A stretch of 64,000 nucleotides of DNA from Tribonema minus (taxonomy: Eukaryota; Sar; Xanthophyceae; Tribonematales; Tribonemataceae). The DNA lies in NCBI GenBank assembly GCA_017506865.1, contig JAFCMP010000224.1:992001-1056000 (forward strand), read 5' to 3'. The first letter of the stretch is position 1; each line of letters begins with the position of its first letter. Both the position numbers and the translations under genes were made by a program. Below are positions 22,919 to 33,864 of the stretch, piece after piece. The notes beneath the pieces are model-generated. The model saw only the letters and a program-made list of their open reading frames with translations. It was not told where the DNA came from and searched no databases.

Positions 22919-24440
22919 GAGACGTTGCCAACGACCCTCCGTGCCATGCGGTAAAGTCGTAGGTTGCTCCTTTGCCGGAAGCGGATGTTGCCCTGGTCAC
23001 TCATTGATCTCTATGGCCGGTTGAGGTTCTGTCGTATCCTGCGCAAGAGTGGCAGTGTCGATTTGCACTATCAAATCGATTTGACAGGCAACGTCGCTGT
23101 TGCTGCTGTTGCTTCTGAGGCCGTGGTAGCCAGAGTCACCCCCCCATACTTCAACATCCTCAGCCCATTTTATTTCACCTGCTATTATGATTTCCCCCCC
23201 CCCCCTGCACACGAAGCGTGTGCACAAGCGCAACCACTGGGCCGGATGGGTTGGCGAAACTTATCCGGACGCTCATCCTCCTCCGCGGTGTCGCCACTGG
23301 CACTGGAAGCGGAAGCATCAGTGACATCAATGTGTGGGATGTGTGGGCCCGGCCGCCAGCACTCTCCGAAGTGGAATGCGTGGCACAGCTGGGCAGCTCC
23401 AAGGTGCTGTGGTTCTGGTTGGATTCTGGGGTGAAATGGAACCGTTGTTGGTGCGCTGTGTCTTGTTGGTGTGCTGAAGTGGGTCGTGGTGTTGATCGTT
23501 GTTGTCGTGTATATCGATGACGAAGCGCATGCTCACCGTGTTGTTGCTGTTGTCGGTGATTGCGATTATGTCTGCGTGTGTCTGACCGGTGCTGGCCAAA
23601 AGCGTTGCTGACGTCGCTCGCGTGTTCTCGTCCTGGCAAAAACAGGGTGTAGCCATGCCACCACTGCCCCCTTTGGTATGATTGCATTGGCACGCGATAA
23701 CAAGATTGGAACTGACACTGTAGAGATAGGGCTGGCAGCGAAGTTGATGTCTGCGCCAGAAGCAGCCCCAAATTCGGCCATCATAGTGTTGGAACCCTCC
23801 ACAAAAAACAGCCCTGAGGCAACAGCTCCAGGACCCAGCGTTCTCAACAGGGCCCCGTAAATCCGTGGCTGCCACAAGAGCAAACTGTTGGCGAGAGTAA
23901 AACTGGTCTGCCATGAGCGGCACTTGATAAACCAGGTTGACACCGTCCATACCATCGGAGGCAGGTACGTCCTCGTTCAACTCCACTTCTTTTATCGCTC
24001 CGCTGTTCAACAAATGCTCTGCCTGCAGGAGCATTGGAAAATGTGTGGTTGCCGTTGCTTTAAACGCCCACGCCACAGCTTGCGCCTTGCACTGTTGCAG
24101 TGTTTATTGGCAGTGGTGGCATTCGCAGACTGAGTTGACACTTAGGTACCGCCGCCAAGCCGGCTGCCTCCACCGCATCTGCTACTGTGTCCGTGAATGA
24201 CTCCTCCGCCGAACAGGCGCTTTGAACCGCAAATTCCAAAACTGAAGCAACCAGATGTACGTCATCCGCCTCCGTTATGCCAGCTGTTGAGCGCTTTTGT
24301 TGTTGTGGCTCGCCATCGGGCTCATCTGCCTCTCCGCCCAGCCCTAGAGGTGGGCAGTCTGCGTATATGCCATCCACAAGTGCATTGATACCTCCGTGGT
24401 CTGCAAGTCCTGTATTGTGCTGCCCAGATCTAGGCGACGT
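22919..24440 (-). pseudogene. E0: unrecognised coding remnant 3' of the methyltransferase
   Basis: Minus-strand stretches such as DGVNLVYQVPLMADQFYSRQ, EFGAASGADINFAASPISTV and SVLEFAVQSACSAEESFTDT look protein-coding but change frame. No reverse transcriptase, RNase H or integrase motif was found. Function unknown. Confidence 0.4.
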
Positions 24441-24772
24441 CGTGCCAGCTCAAGCAGCGCCAGCTGTGCGAATATGGCCTTCAGGACTGCTGCCCTCACT
24501 TGTGGCACCATGTCTGCCAACCCCTGCGCCTAGGTTCGCTTGGTGGTGCCAACCGGCACTTTCAGGTACAGAGCACCGGCCAGACGCATTTTCTGCGAAG
24601 GGGTCAGAGTCGTGAAGGCATCCACCCCCACTTTGTCCGTAGGCCGCAGTAACCGTTGCAGTCGGTGTTGTGGTTTGTTGCATGTAAACATGCGGGCCTG
24701 AGCACTGGGATACTTGCCAGCCGTCCGAGTCGGATAGACCTGCGGGCCTTGAAGTTCCCTGCTGCGAGGCTG
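24441..24772 (-). pseudogene. E0: C-terminal part of the DNA methyltransferase (motifs IX-X)
   Basis: On the minus strand, DAFTTLTPSQKMRLAGAL resembles motif IX (the L-T-x-x-E/Q-x-x-R-L helix) and GLADMVPQVRAAVLKAI resembles motif X (GNxVPxxxAxAI). They lie directly across the E1 insertion (TSD at 24773) from the motif I-VIII part at 30173-30886. This is the expected order for a C5 methyltransferase. Fossil. Confidence 0.6.
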
Positions 24773-24776
24773 ATTC

Positions 24777-25106
24777 TGTGGCCTTGGGCCCAAGAAATGT
24801 GCTGTCAAGTCATGACAGCGATCCAAGCAAGCTCCGTGGCTGAACAAGAAGAAGTCTTTATTCCATGATTTTGGGTGTTCAGTGATTATTATCCAGATAG
24901 ACATGCATGCAGCATTGCTCAGCGCAGCCCGCTGAGCATCCACTCCAGATCAGTCTCAACCTCAACTGGGAGTGTGTTGAACATTGCACAACCTCAACTT
25001 CAACACTTGCCAAACTTCAATTCAAACTTGAAGTTAAACTTCAACTTCAACTGTTGCCACAGTGCTCAACATTCATTTTTGCACACTTCCGCCTACCGCT
25101 GCCACA
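24777..25106 (-). repeat. LTR type 1, 3' LTR of E1
   Basis: Read on the minus strand it starts TGTGGCAGCGGTAGG and ends GGGCCCAAGGCCACA. The inside contains many AACTTCAA/TTGAAGTT words that can pair with one another. Confidence 0.9.
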
Positions 25107-25462
25107 TACCCCCCCTGCATGGTGCTCTCTGCATCCATGCACAACCTGCAGCGGTACAAGCAATATGCATGTGCTGTGCCATCACTGGATGTCCTCACAT
25201 CACGTGCATACAATCCGTTACATCTAGCACCCTTGCTGCAAAACAGAAGCAGAAAACGCATACAGCACAATGGCCGGTGCCAACGCACTGCGCTGCGCTC
25301 GCACAAACGTACAACCAACACTTCCCCCCCCATGTCCTAGGCTGAGGTGGCAGCCCATTTGTATCCGTCGCATCACGCTAAAGGTCGCGACCAACCTCTT
25401 GGTACCCCAAACCCCGGCCTCGTTCCAGGCGCTGAATGGTCAGCGGCCAGAACTCTCGGGCG

Positions 25463-27760
25463 TTAGCTGCGTGATGACGACCTCCTTGCTGGCAGCAGTG
25501 CTAGCGCGCCGGCAGACAAGATGCCATGACCCGCTCCCGTATCTGCGGTACTAGCTGAGGTTTCTGCAGGCAGGGACAGCGATGCTAGTGCAGGCGACAG
25601 AGTACCTGACTGATGTGCCACCACAGCAAATCCCGTGTCCTTCCCCTGTGGTACCGCTGACTGAAGTGCCACCTCCGCAAATGCCGTGTCTTTGCTCTGA
25701 ATTCTACGCTTTGCGACCGCTCCACTCGCACCAGCCTGTGCTGCCGTTACTCCCGCCTGAGCTGCTGTTGACATCACCTCTGCCTGAGGCATGTGTTGCT
25801 GAGGTGCGCCCAATGCAGGATCGCACAGTGTCGTCGGCGAAGATGTTGTACCCGAGCCCTGAGCGCTGCCATCGACGCCCTTGACCAGCGGAGGCGCACT
25901 GACACCAACGTTACTAATTGCCTGTGGGTTCCGTGCATCGCTGCCACGTTCACAAGCAGCACATGCACCACTGCCCACTGGTGTTCTGTCTTCCCAACGC
26001 CCCCTGCTGCTGCCATCAGCTACTTGTGGTACCGGCAGCCCAGCAAGGATGATGCCCTCTCCAATGGCAACATGGTTGAGAGACTGCATCTCAGCAGCGT
26101 CACTACCTGACACTGATGTTGATGCTGATACAGCAATGAGCAAGCCGTCACCAGTTGCTGCAGACCTCGCAGTGGCAGGCAGACGGTCTGCAGCCGACAG
26201 GGTACCTGATGAGATCTCTCCTCCAGCAGATTCCATCCTTCCGAACCCGTGCTCCGCAACAGCCTCCATTGCATCTGCTTGCGCTGCAGCTGCACCCGCC
26301 TGCACTGTGGCTGGAACACATGCCGGCGCCTTCGTTCTGGCCAAAACACTCGTCTCTGCTGCCGCTGGAGCAGTTGTCGTTGGAGCACTCGTTCGCCTCG
26401 CGTCGCCAACGCGACCACCGCTATCGACATGCAACTGAGCGCCGCCCCCACCGATGCTGAGCGTACTCGTTTGTGCGCCGCTGTCCGCGTCACCGCCTAT
26501 GACTGTTGAGGCAATGTCGCAATGGCGGGTGGAAGGCGTGGTACCTCTGTTGGCACTGCTGCCCTGACGAGCCACCGCTGTCAATAAAGCACCGCCAGTG
26601 ATTGCACGTGCATGATCGCCATCTGCACGCAGCCTCTCATGCGCGCTGGAGTCACCTGGCCCAGAGCAAACCTGGACCGCCGAGCACATCGGCACCCGCA
26701 GAGACTTGCCGGCTGCGCCATCCCCTACCCCGCTGCACTGACTGCGCGTCTCACCGCCTGCCACAGCCGGCGCATAGCCTGCATACGAGCTGCGCTGGAG
26801 CACTGAGGGCTGCATCTGCAACCCTTGAAGGCCATTCTTGGGGCGGTGCGAGGAAACCCGATAGCCATCAGAGCTCAACCACGCGCGCAGTGGACTGAAT
26901 GTGTTGCAAGTGTATGCGCAGTCCAGCAAGGAGGGAGAAGACGCGTACACCAGCGGCCTAGCCCACTCCTCGACATCTGTTGGGGCCATTACGTATGAGT
27001 CCGTCAGCGCCCGGTCAGGAGGTAGGGTGCAGAAGGAAGATACACTGCGCCCCAGTGGCTGTAGCTTATGCCACGCAAGCATGACTGCTGGCTGTCTGTT
27101 GCCGTTGATGATGGGACGTACAAGTACTCCGCCATAACCATCACGAATGTCTCGCAGACGCGCCTGGCCATCAAACGAGCATTCCACCTCCACCAGCATC
27201 GTAATATCGCCGGTGGTGACCCCCGGAAGTCCACAGCGTGCCAGCAGACGAGTGTTACGAGGCAACCAACAAGGCGCTAGCTGCCAAGCCGGTATCTCCA
27301 CTTCCCTGCCGAGCCGAGGGTGCCAGAAACGCACCATATCAGTCACCTTCGAGAACGGATGTGACACTGGCTGTGCATGACCTGTGACCTGCGCAATAGA
27401 GGGCATCGCCTTCTTGTCTGCGTAACGGCTGCTGGAGTACAGGACCACCTCACCAACCTGAGGCGCCCATGGACTGACCTCGCCAGTTATCCATGCCTCC
27501 TTCCAATCCGCCGCCTCGAAGTCCTTGTTGGGACGGACCTCACCATTAGGGCCTGCGCCGCCGCCACAGACCAGCGAGACTCGACCGGAGTCAGGATGAA
27601 CCCCAGCCACCGTCCACACGACCCGCTCGTATGCCGTGCATAGGACCTCGTCATCGTCGGTGAAGGACGCGCAGCAGTCTAGCTCGTCTCGGGGCTCCCA
27701 CGTTGACACCATACAACCGCTGGTGACCGAGGCCGGCGGCACCAACCGATAATCCGGCAC
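25463..27760 (-). CDS. E1 long frame, 765 codons, conserved N-terminal module of unknown function
   Basis: The N-terminal third is a strand-rich module: VVWTVAGVHPDSGRVSLVC, RPNKDFEAADWKE, APQVGEVVLYSS, then EIPAWQLAPCWLPRNTRLLA. The same order of segments recurs in E3 at 38615-39203 (VVWTVRDCHDDGRITLTW, RPDRQLEAVEVD, SPQLGELTLMYS, YRVSAWRLAPFRLPSRTRVIA), so the module is conserved between elements with different LTRs. It is loosely like the small barrel modules in integrase tails; this is a guess. The C-terminal two thirds is low-complexity, rich in Ser, Thr, Ala and Gly. The open frame suggests a young copy. Confidence 0.5.
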   Translation of the reverse strand: MPDYRLVPPASVTSGCMVSTWEPRDELDCCASFTDDDEVLCTAYERVVWTVAGVHPDSGRVSLVCGGGAGPNGEVRPNKDFEAADWKEAWITGEVSPWAPQVGEVVLYSSSRYADKKAMPSIAQVTGHAQPVSHPFSKVTDMVRFWHPRLGREVEIPAWQLAPCWLPRNTRLLARCGLPGVTTGDITMLVEVECSFDGQARLRDIRDGYGGVLVRPIINGNRQPAVMLAWHKLQPLGRSVSSFCTLPPDRALTDSYVMAPTDVEEWARPLVYASSPSLLDCAYTCNTFSPLRAWLSSDGYRVSSHRPKNGLQGLQMQPSVLQRSSYAGYAPAVAGGETRSQCSGVGDGAAGKSLRVPMCSAVQVCSGPGDSSAHERLRADGDHARAITGGALLTAVARQGSSANRGTTPSTRHCDIASTVIGGDADSGAQTSTLSIGGGGAQLHVDSGGRVGDARRTSAPTTTAPAAAETSVLARTKAPACVPATVQAGAAAAQADAMEAVAEHGFGRMESAGGEISSGTLSAADRLPATARSAATGDGLLIAVSASTSVSGSDAAEMQSLNHVAIGEGIILAGLPVPQVADGSSRGRWEDRTPVGSGACAACERGSDARNPQAISNVGVSAPPLVKGVDGSAQGSGTTSSPTTLCDPALGAPQQHMPQAEVMSTAAQAGVTAAQAGASGAVAKRRIQSKDTAFAEVALQSAVPQGKDTGFAVVAHQSGTLSPALASLSLPAETSASTADTGAGHGILSAGALALLPARRSSSRS

Positions 27761-28000
27761 GTCAGTTGGGGCGGATGCTCCGAAACGAACGAACCATACA
27801 CCTGATTGAAGTCCCTGAGCTCCTTCGCAAGAGCGTCAGGCTGGTGTGCTGCTGCTGTGGCTGCCGTCCAGCGTGGTTGCTCACTTGCACCTGACCCATC
27901 CAGCTCGACTGCACCGCGCGTAGAACTGAGGCACGGCAAAGTAGCTTCGACGGCATCTGTACGTGATGTTGTCATCGGTGGCCTCAAGTTTTTCGACACG

Positions 28001-28330
28001 TGTGGCAGCGGTAGGCAGAAGTGTGCAGAAATGCATGTTGAGCACTGTGGCAACAGTTGAAGTTGAAGTTTAACTTCAAGTTGAATTTGAAGTTTGGCAA
28101 GTGTTGAAGTTGAGGTTGTGCAATGTTGAACACACTCCCAGTTGAGGTTGAGACTGATCTGGATTGGATGCTCAGCGGGCCGCGCTGAGCAATGCTGCAT
28201 GCATGTCTATCTGGTTAATAATCACTGAACACCCAAAATCATGGAATGAAGACTTCTTCTTGTTCAGCCACGGAGCTTGCTTGGATCGCTGTCATGACTT
28301 GACAGCACACTTCTTGGGCCCAAGGCCACA
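28001..28330 (+). repeat. Inverted solo LTR of type 1 inside E1
   Basis: A 330-bp LTR in the opposite orientation to E1's own LTRs. Flanking tetramers CACG and CATG match at three of four positions, compatible with a solo LTR with a decayed target duplication. Together with 24777-25106 it forms a pair of 330-bp inverted repeats around the 765-codon frame, which could be mistaken for transposon TIRs. Confidence 0.7.
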
Positions 28331-28409
28331 CATGTTGCTGAACATGCCGAAGTTCCGCCATGACTGTACATCATCTCCCCTCGGTCTCACCGAAGCTGGC
28401 CATGTCATG

Positions 28410-28463
28410 TGGTATAGTTGGCTTCGTTGTAAAATCGATTTTACAACGAAGCCAACGATACCA
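28410..28463. repeat. 54-bp palindrome, one mismatch, no loop
   Basis: Arms of 27 bp centred on AAAATCGATTTT (between 28436 and 28437) pair with a single mismatch. It would extrude as a hairpin or cruciform. It lies in the E1 leader, just beyond the inverted solo LTR. It may be a foldback insertion or an RNA hairpin of the element. Confidence 0.9.
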
Positions 28464-29796
28464 TCATGCGCTCTCAACATCGTTGCCGAATGAGCTCACC
28501 ATGATTGTCTCGATCATCCGATGATCACTGACCTCAATAGACGAGAGTCAAGCAAGCTGATACGCCGTTGCCGAGCCGGTTTGTATGCCAAGTTTCTGCA
28601 CCAGACGCCTGCAGCACCCCCCCCCCAGCGCCATAGGCGGTGTAGAGCTGCAGTACGTGTGACCACTAAGCCAGTGACACCAATGAGCACGCGCAATGTC
28701 GCCCACCAGGTGTAGTGCTCGAGGCAGCCGGGTGGCAGCGCTGCCCCGCAAGAAAACTGGCTGTAGAAAATCGATTCCGCACGTTACGAATCCCACCAGG
28801 CCGTAGGATACCGTGCTACGAAATAGGCAATATCTCAATACCGTCAAACTCGCAGTTGCCAGAGCACGCAACCGTGCGACCTCGGCGAACACGCAGAATA
28901 CGCCTCGAAAACTAGCAACGAAGCGAAAACTGCAACATGAGTACGCCGCGATCGTGCGAGCAGGCCCGCTGCGATAATCGAGAAGCACGCTAGATGACGT
29001 ACCGATGTACTGGGCCGCTGCCTCAACGCCACGCCAGCGCTGCTCGCAATCGCTCCTCAGCGCCAACCAATTATCCCGTCCTCCTGTTGTTCCACCAAGC
29101 GCCAGCCCCACTGCTCACCCGAGCGCCAAAGCCGCCCAGATGACCCGCAAGGCTCCCACCAGCTCCAAAGCACCGCACGCCAATCCCCCAGTCCTGTGCG
29201 TCACACACCGCCCGGCAAAACTCTGCGCGTTCGACGTGTAACTGCCACCGGAATTTGAACTGTGTGCGAGAATGGCGATGTAGGCGTGATGCGAGCCCAC
29301 GAATACCTGTAGAAGAAGGTTGCTACGCTAATCCTTCAAATCCTGTGCGTACGCCACACACCGCCCTGCAAAACTCTGCGCGTTCGATGTGTAACCGCCC
29401 ACCGGAAAAGTTGAACTGCGTGCGATGGCGATGCGTAGGCTGCGGCGAAGCCCACGGATGCCTGTAGAAAGTTTGCCGTTGCCCAATGAACCAAACTACC
29501 ACGTAGGCTGTCAGAAGCCGTTAAACTGGCGGTCTGGCGGGCTGGGGTCCTCCCCAGTACCGTCCGGCTGACGATACGATCGCAAACACCTCAAAAAGAA
29601 GTGCGTGCGCCAGAAAGCAGACCTCGGTGCGCCAAGGCTGACAGGAAGAAGGTCCGAACGGTCCTGGATGCCGTTCTGTCCCTGCCACTTGTGAAGTCCG
29701 GGCCCCTGTCAGCAGGGAACACCCGAGGAACCTTTGTCGGCGGGCGGGGCGTGCCCCAGGACGTAGCGTCCAGATCCGCAAACTCCGGTCACCAAA
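28464..29796 (-). other. E1 leader region with 155-bp tandem repeats
   Basis: Two imperfect copies of a roughly 155-160-bp unit (29183-29337 and 29338-29497), each with a CCTGTGCG...CACACACCGCCC start and a TTGAACTG...GTGCGA middle. A third copy occurs at about 33785-33950 in E0. The stretch 29500-29796 matches the E0 leader at 44205-44461. A minus-strand hydrophobic frame around 28548-29111 has no clear homology apart from weak likeness to 39809-40057. Confidence 0.65.
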
Positions 29797-30126
29797 TGTG
29801 GCCTTGGGCCCCAGAAATGTGCTGTCAAGTCATGACAGCGATCCAAGCGAGCTCCGTGGCTGAACAAGAAGAAGTCTTCATTCCATGATGTTGGGTGTTC
29901 AGTGATTATTATCCAGATAGACATGCATGCAGCATTGCTCAGCGCAGCCCGCTGAGCATCCACTCCAGATCAGTCTCAACCTCAACTGGGAGTGTGTTGA
30001 ACATTGCACAACCTCCACTTCAACACTTGCCAAATTTCAATTTAAACTTGAAGGTCAACTTCAACTTCAACTGTTGCCACAGTGCTCAACATGCATTTCT
30101 GCACACTTCCGCCTACCGCTGCCACA
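29797..30126 (-). repeat. LTR type 1, 5' LTR of E1
   Basis: Partner of 24777-25106; about eleven differences over 330 bp by eye. Confidence 0.9.
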
Positions 30127-30172
30127 ATTCCACACGCTCATACCTGTACGCAGCAAACCCTTCAATGCTACA

Positions 30173-30886
30173 CTACTGTTGATCTGGAGGCAGCCGTCCA
30201 CTGAGGAGTTGCAGAGACATCTGTGCTAGGGCGTCACGCACCTCAGCCTCACCCCGAGCCATGACTACTGCGCCGCCGTTGGTATGGTGGCCCAAAGTCA
30301 CTGTGGCACTGGCGTTCAGCCGTAGGAAGCGCAGATGATCCCCTCTTTCGCGTGCCAATGCGAAGGCCTCTTGTCCTCGAGTCATTGACTCAATAGACAC
30401 AACATTTTCCAACACCACCAGTGGCATCTGCACTTTTCGTCAGCTGATGCATCAGCAAGGGCGTGAGGGCTGCTCTGGTGCCCTCTCTACGCTCCCCTTT
30501 GTCTGCTCGTACCAAGCGTGCCGGTGTAAAATCTGTACAAGGAGGTCCTGTTACTACCATGCCAGCGCTGGAGGCCGCCTATTCCTCCCATATTTCAGAG
30601 GTTTATAGGTCGCTGGTGGAGAGCTCAGTACCAACACCTCGATTAACATCGTAGACGGGCTTCGCTGCGGCGTTGCGGTCCATGGCGTACACTACGCGTC
30701 CTCCTGCCATCCGATCTGTACGGCACGGCTGAACCCCCCAATGCCGGCACAGAGGTCTGCCACTTTAACCGTGTCCGGCCCACTGGCAGGGTCCCTCATA
30801 TCACCTGGCTGTTCCCAGTCCTGTAGTGGAGCCCAGCCAGGCTCGTGTATCACACCACACCGTCTGACCCAAAGTATTGACACCAC
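30173..30886 (-). pseudogene. E0: DNA cytosine-5 methyltransferase, motifs I-VIII
   Basis: Minus-strand motifs: VKVADLCAGIGGFSRAV (motif I), VVTGPPCTDFTPARLVRADK (motif IV, catalytic cysteine), VVLENVVSIESM (motif VI), LRLNASATVTLGHHTNGGAVV (motif VIII-like, given only in part). It is clearly a C5 methyltransferase yet differs in sequence from the one in the Gypsy element; both share PC-x-D-[YF]-T-P-A. The C-terminal motifs lie beyond the E1 insertion at 24441-24772. Fossil. Confidence 0.75.
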
Positions 30887-32459
30887 CCCTCTTGACGCCG
30901 ATCACGCTTCGTAGTGGCGACCCCACCTCAAAGATGGAACGCCGTTCCGGCAACCTCATGTCAACAGGTAAGGTGGAATGTCTGCCACAGGCGTGCCAGA
31001 TTCGAAGGAAGAGTGATCTGACCCTTGGGCCGCGAAGCGAGCAGCCGACGGCAGACCCTCCGGTAGCACTGTAAACGGAGTTGTTGGTACTTTGTCAGCG
31101 GCTATTTTCTGTCCACTGTTATCCCCATAGTGCCAGCGGTGGTGGCATCTGTCTGTGTAGCGTTTCGACGTGCCATGGTCTCTGTGTGACGCCGTCGCTC
31201 CGTCGATGACATCCTGCGTCGGTGTGGCACATACGAAGAGCTGTCTGGTGTGTCTGATGAGGCTGGTTCCCTGGTGCAAGGCTGCCCCTGCTCAGACTGT
31301 TGCACTGCACGGTGTATGTATTGAATGGATCGGAGACGCGTGCGAGTGAGGCGTTTCAGAAGCATTGTGCACAGTGCAAGTGATACGCTGACATCGGCCT
31401 GCCCTAGGTATCTCCAGGGCATGCTTTCGCAATAGAGCCTCCACCTAACGGCGTGCGTCAGCCCTCGCCATCGTTAACATGTTGTCTGCATCAGACTCTG
31501 GAAAGGCTGCCACCCCCCCATCATCAGCTCAAGCCCGCCCCATCCAAGGAACAGGCATGAATTAGCAGCTCGCACTTCTGTCAGCAGGCGCTCTACTTCT
31601 GCCTGTAACTCAATGGCCACCGAGCCCTCCTCACCAGATGAGAGCGGTTGCGCTGGAAACTGCTCTGCAGCAAAGCGCCGGCGAAGCAGCTCCCTTCATG
31701 CGGCTGCGACCAACGCTGCGCGTTCGCAAGTCCAGCGGGCTCCGCGTATCCGCATGCTGCTCCAGGAAAGCCTCCGCCCGACGTCTGTGATACATTAGCC
31801 AGCGCATCACGTGCAGCATCGAATAGCTTCTGGTGCTTGATGGCCACCTTGTCCAATTTTGGATCTATGCAAGGCCACTCCGCTGTACGCTTGTCGTCAA
31901 CAGACGCCGACCGTGCAGCCTCACGGAGTGCCGCCAAGTGTCGACGCGACGCAGCGCCGCCCGCTGTTGGTAGGCCTGCACGCGCTCGCCAGACAGCGTC
32001 GAACCGCTGTCTGAGGAGACCTCCGAGTTATCCCCATGTGCAGCAAGAGCACGGTGGGCGTCTGGAGAGCCGCAGCCAACAATGTCGGCAAGCGAGATGC
32101 CCTCCGGAAGCACCTTCTTGCCAGCTAGCACAGCAGCCACCACGAAGCGTACGTTGGCTGCGTCCTGAGCCATAGAAAGCTGTACCGATGCTGTGCTGTC
32201 CAAGGATGTCAGCCTCACTGCTGCTGACTGCAGAGATGCAAATAAGTCAGCAGGTATGGCATCCGCGTGCTCGACCCTGGCTGCTGCACTCATGTTGCGA
32301 CCCATAACTGCGTTTGAGTGCTGCCATTGCCACCGCCAGTGGCACCCAGGAGCTATTGTTCCTGATGTCGTCATAGAAACGGTCGACATCAGTAGAATCA
32401 CGCACCGGGTATTCAAAGTTCTTGCCATCAACGCTGACAGTGAATGACTTGTAACCCGG
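30887..32459 (-). pseudogene. E0: coding remnant between protease and methyltransferase
   Basis: Minus-strand frames at 31593-31937 and 31865-32476 include DPKLDKVAIKHQKLFDAARD, DAIPADLFASLQSAAVRL and ISLADIVGCGSPDAHRALAA. They are helix-rich and protein-like, with frame changes. I recognise no domain; no reverse transcriptase motif is present. Confidence 0.4.
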
Positions 32460-33286
32460 GTTGGGCCTTCAGTCATGGACGTGCAGTAAGTCCAGACCCA
32501 GCAGCAGGAGCTGAATTAGTCCACCGGCACCATCATGTGCTCGCCAGCCCCCCCCTCTCCCCCTCCCTCACTGCCCCATGAGAAGCGCATCTGGACCACA
32601 GCATCAACTGGTGAATTGCTGCCATTCACTCCTCTCACGGCTGCATATGTTGACTGGCGTTGCTCACCTCGGAGCTGAGTGGCGCGCTGGTCATTTTCCC
32701 GCTGACGCAGCAGTTCGAGAATGAGCATGAACCCGCGAGTGGCCAGGAACGTTGCCGGTGCGCCAGGGTCCAACAGTCCAGGCGTGGGAGTACCTTCGAT
32801 GTTAACAAAGGCCTTCAGTAGCTGCACACCATCGGGGCGCTGCACGTTGTTGACGGCTAGTTGTGCCGCCCCCGCTGCCTGTTGCATGTGCTGTGGTTGG
32901 GTCTCGCACACCGGGGGTATCAAAGCAGCATTGCATGCCGCAATGAGGTGTCTAGCCTCCAGCTGCGACACTAAGACTCCACGGGCCTCGTCTGTGCAAG
33001 AAAGACAGCATTTTACGACATCCCCGAACTCAAAGGTGTCGAAGGCATCGCCTAAGGACACGAGCTCATCAATCATAGCAGCAGTGACGGCCACAATTAT
33101 GGCTACTGGGTTTGCTGCGGCCGATTCCTCCCCTGCGCCCGTGCGTTGGGCATCAGGCATGTCAGCTACATGCACTGGCACCTGGCCTTGGCCTGGTGTT
33201 GAGCCAAACTGTTGGTAGGGCCGGTTGTTGTAGCTTCCAGTGCCGCCGCTGCCTGTCCTACCACCATTGATTGGCCCTGGTTCCAC
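32460..33286 (-). pseudogene. E0: retropepsin-like aspartic protease
   Basis: Contains VNIEGTPTPGLLDPGAPATFL, the usual layout of a strand followed by the D-x-G-A catalytic loop, then a strand with DAVVQMRFSW and the LLLGLDLL segment that corresponds to the family's second conserved I-L-G motif. This protease would have processed the element polyprotein. The N-terminal part is Gly/Gln-rich. Fossil. Confidence 0.6.
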
Positions 33287-33389
33287 AACGTGCGGCCCCC
33301 ACCAGGCACATACTGACCACCGCGACCGCGACCGCCGCCACCAACTTCTGCGCCCCGCTGCTGTCGCTGTTGAGGCACCATGTACTGCG

Positions 33390-33864
33390 TTACCACCCAG
33401 TATGTGTCGGCGGCGCCCTTTTTCCCTGCTGCCGGCCCTCGGTCTCCGCCACCAACAGGCTCTCCCAGCTTTCGAGGTAATTCTCGTTCACAAACTCCTC
33501 CTCCTCAAGGAGGGTACTCATTGCACCATTGTCTACTTCAGATCCAATTGCTGGGGGCGCTGCAATTTTCCTCCTTGGCACGTACCACGTTGGTGAGGAT
33601 ACCCACACGCCGTGAGAACGCCGATGAGCCCGCATCCGTGGCACTCAGGCTGAGAGTGTCATACAGGAGTCGCATGAAACCCGCCATGCGCACTGCTGGT
33701 TCTGCGCGCTCAATGCTGGTATGTGAACGTTTGTGCAGAACCGTCAGCTCCTCCACGAATGCACAAATTCGCGTACCCGGTGCTAGCCGCAAACGCGACA
33801 GTCCCTGTGCGCCAGCCACACACCGCACTGCAAAACTTTGTGCGTTCGGTGTGTACATGCACAC
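33390..33864 (-). pseudogene. E0: gag-like region
   Basis: Minus-strand segments CAFVEELTVLHKRSHTSIER and AGFMRLLYDTLSLSATDAG are helical, and the position is upstream of the protease, as expected for gag. No zinc knuckle was seen. Assignment is by position. Confidence 0.4.

Larger units (their letters stand above)
24777..30126 (-). mobile_element. E1: LTR element inserted in the E0 methyltransferase (fossil)
   Basis: A 5350-bp minus-strand element with two 330-bp type 1 LTRs (24777-25106, 29797-30126) about 97% identical by eye, and a 4-bp duplication ATTC (24773-24776 and 30127-30130). A polypurine tract (AGGGGGGGTA) abuts the 3' LTR at 25107-25116. After the 5' LTR comes TTTGGTGACCGGAG, with a TGG suited to a tRNA primer. 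It carries one long frame (25463-27760) and no polymerase or integrase, so it is non-autonomous. An inverted solo LTR (28001-28330) lies inside. Confidence 0.85.

Noticed and set aside
22919-24440. A reverse transcriptase or integrase for E0
   Set aside because: Searched by eye for YxDD, D-N-G and H2C2 patterns on both strands; none convincing.
24777-28330. A DNA transposon with 330-bp terminal inverted repeats
   Set aside because: The left repeat has a polypurine tract and pairs with 29797-30126 across a matching ATTC duplication, so it is an LTR of E1; the inner copy is an inverted solo LTR.
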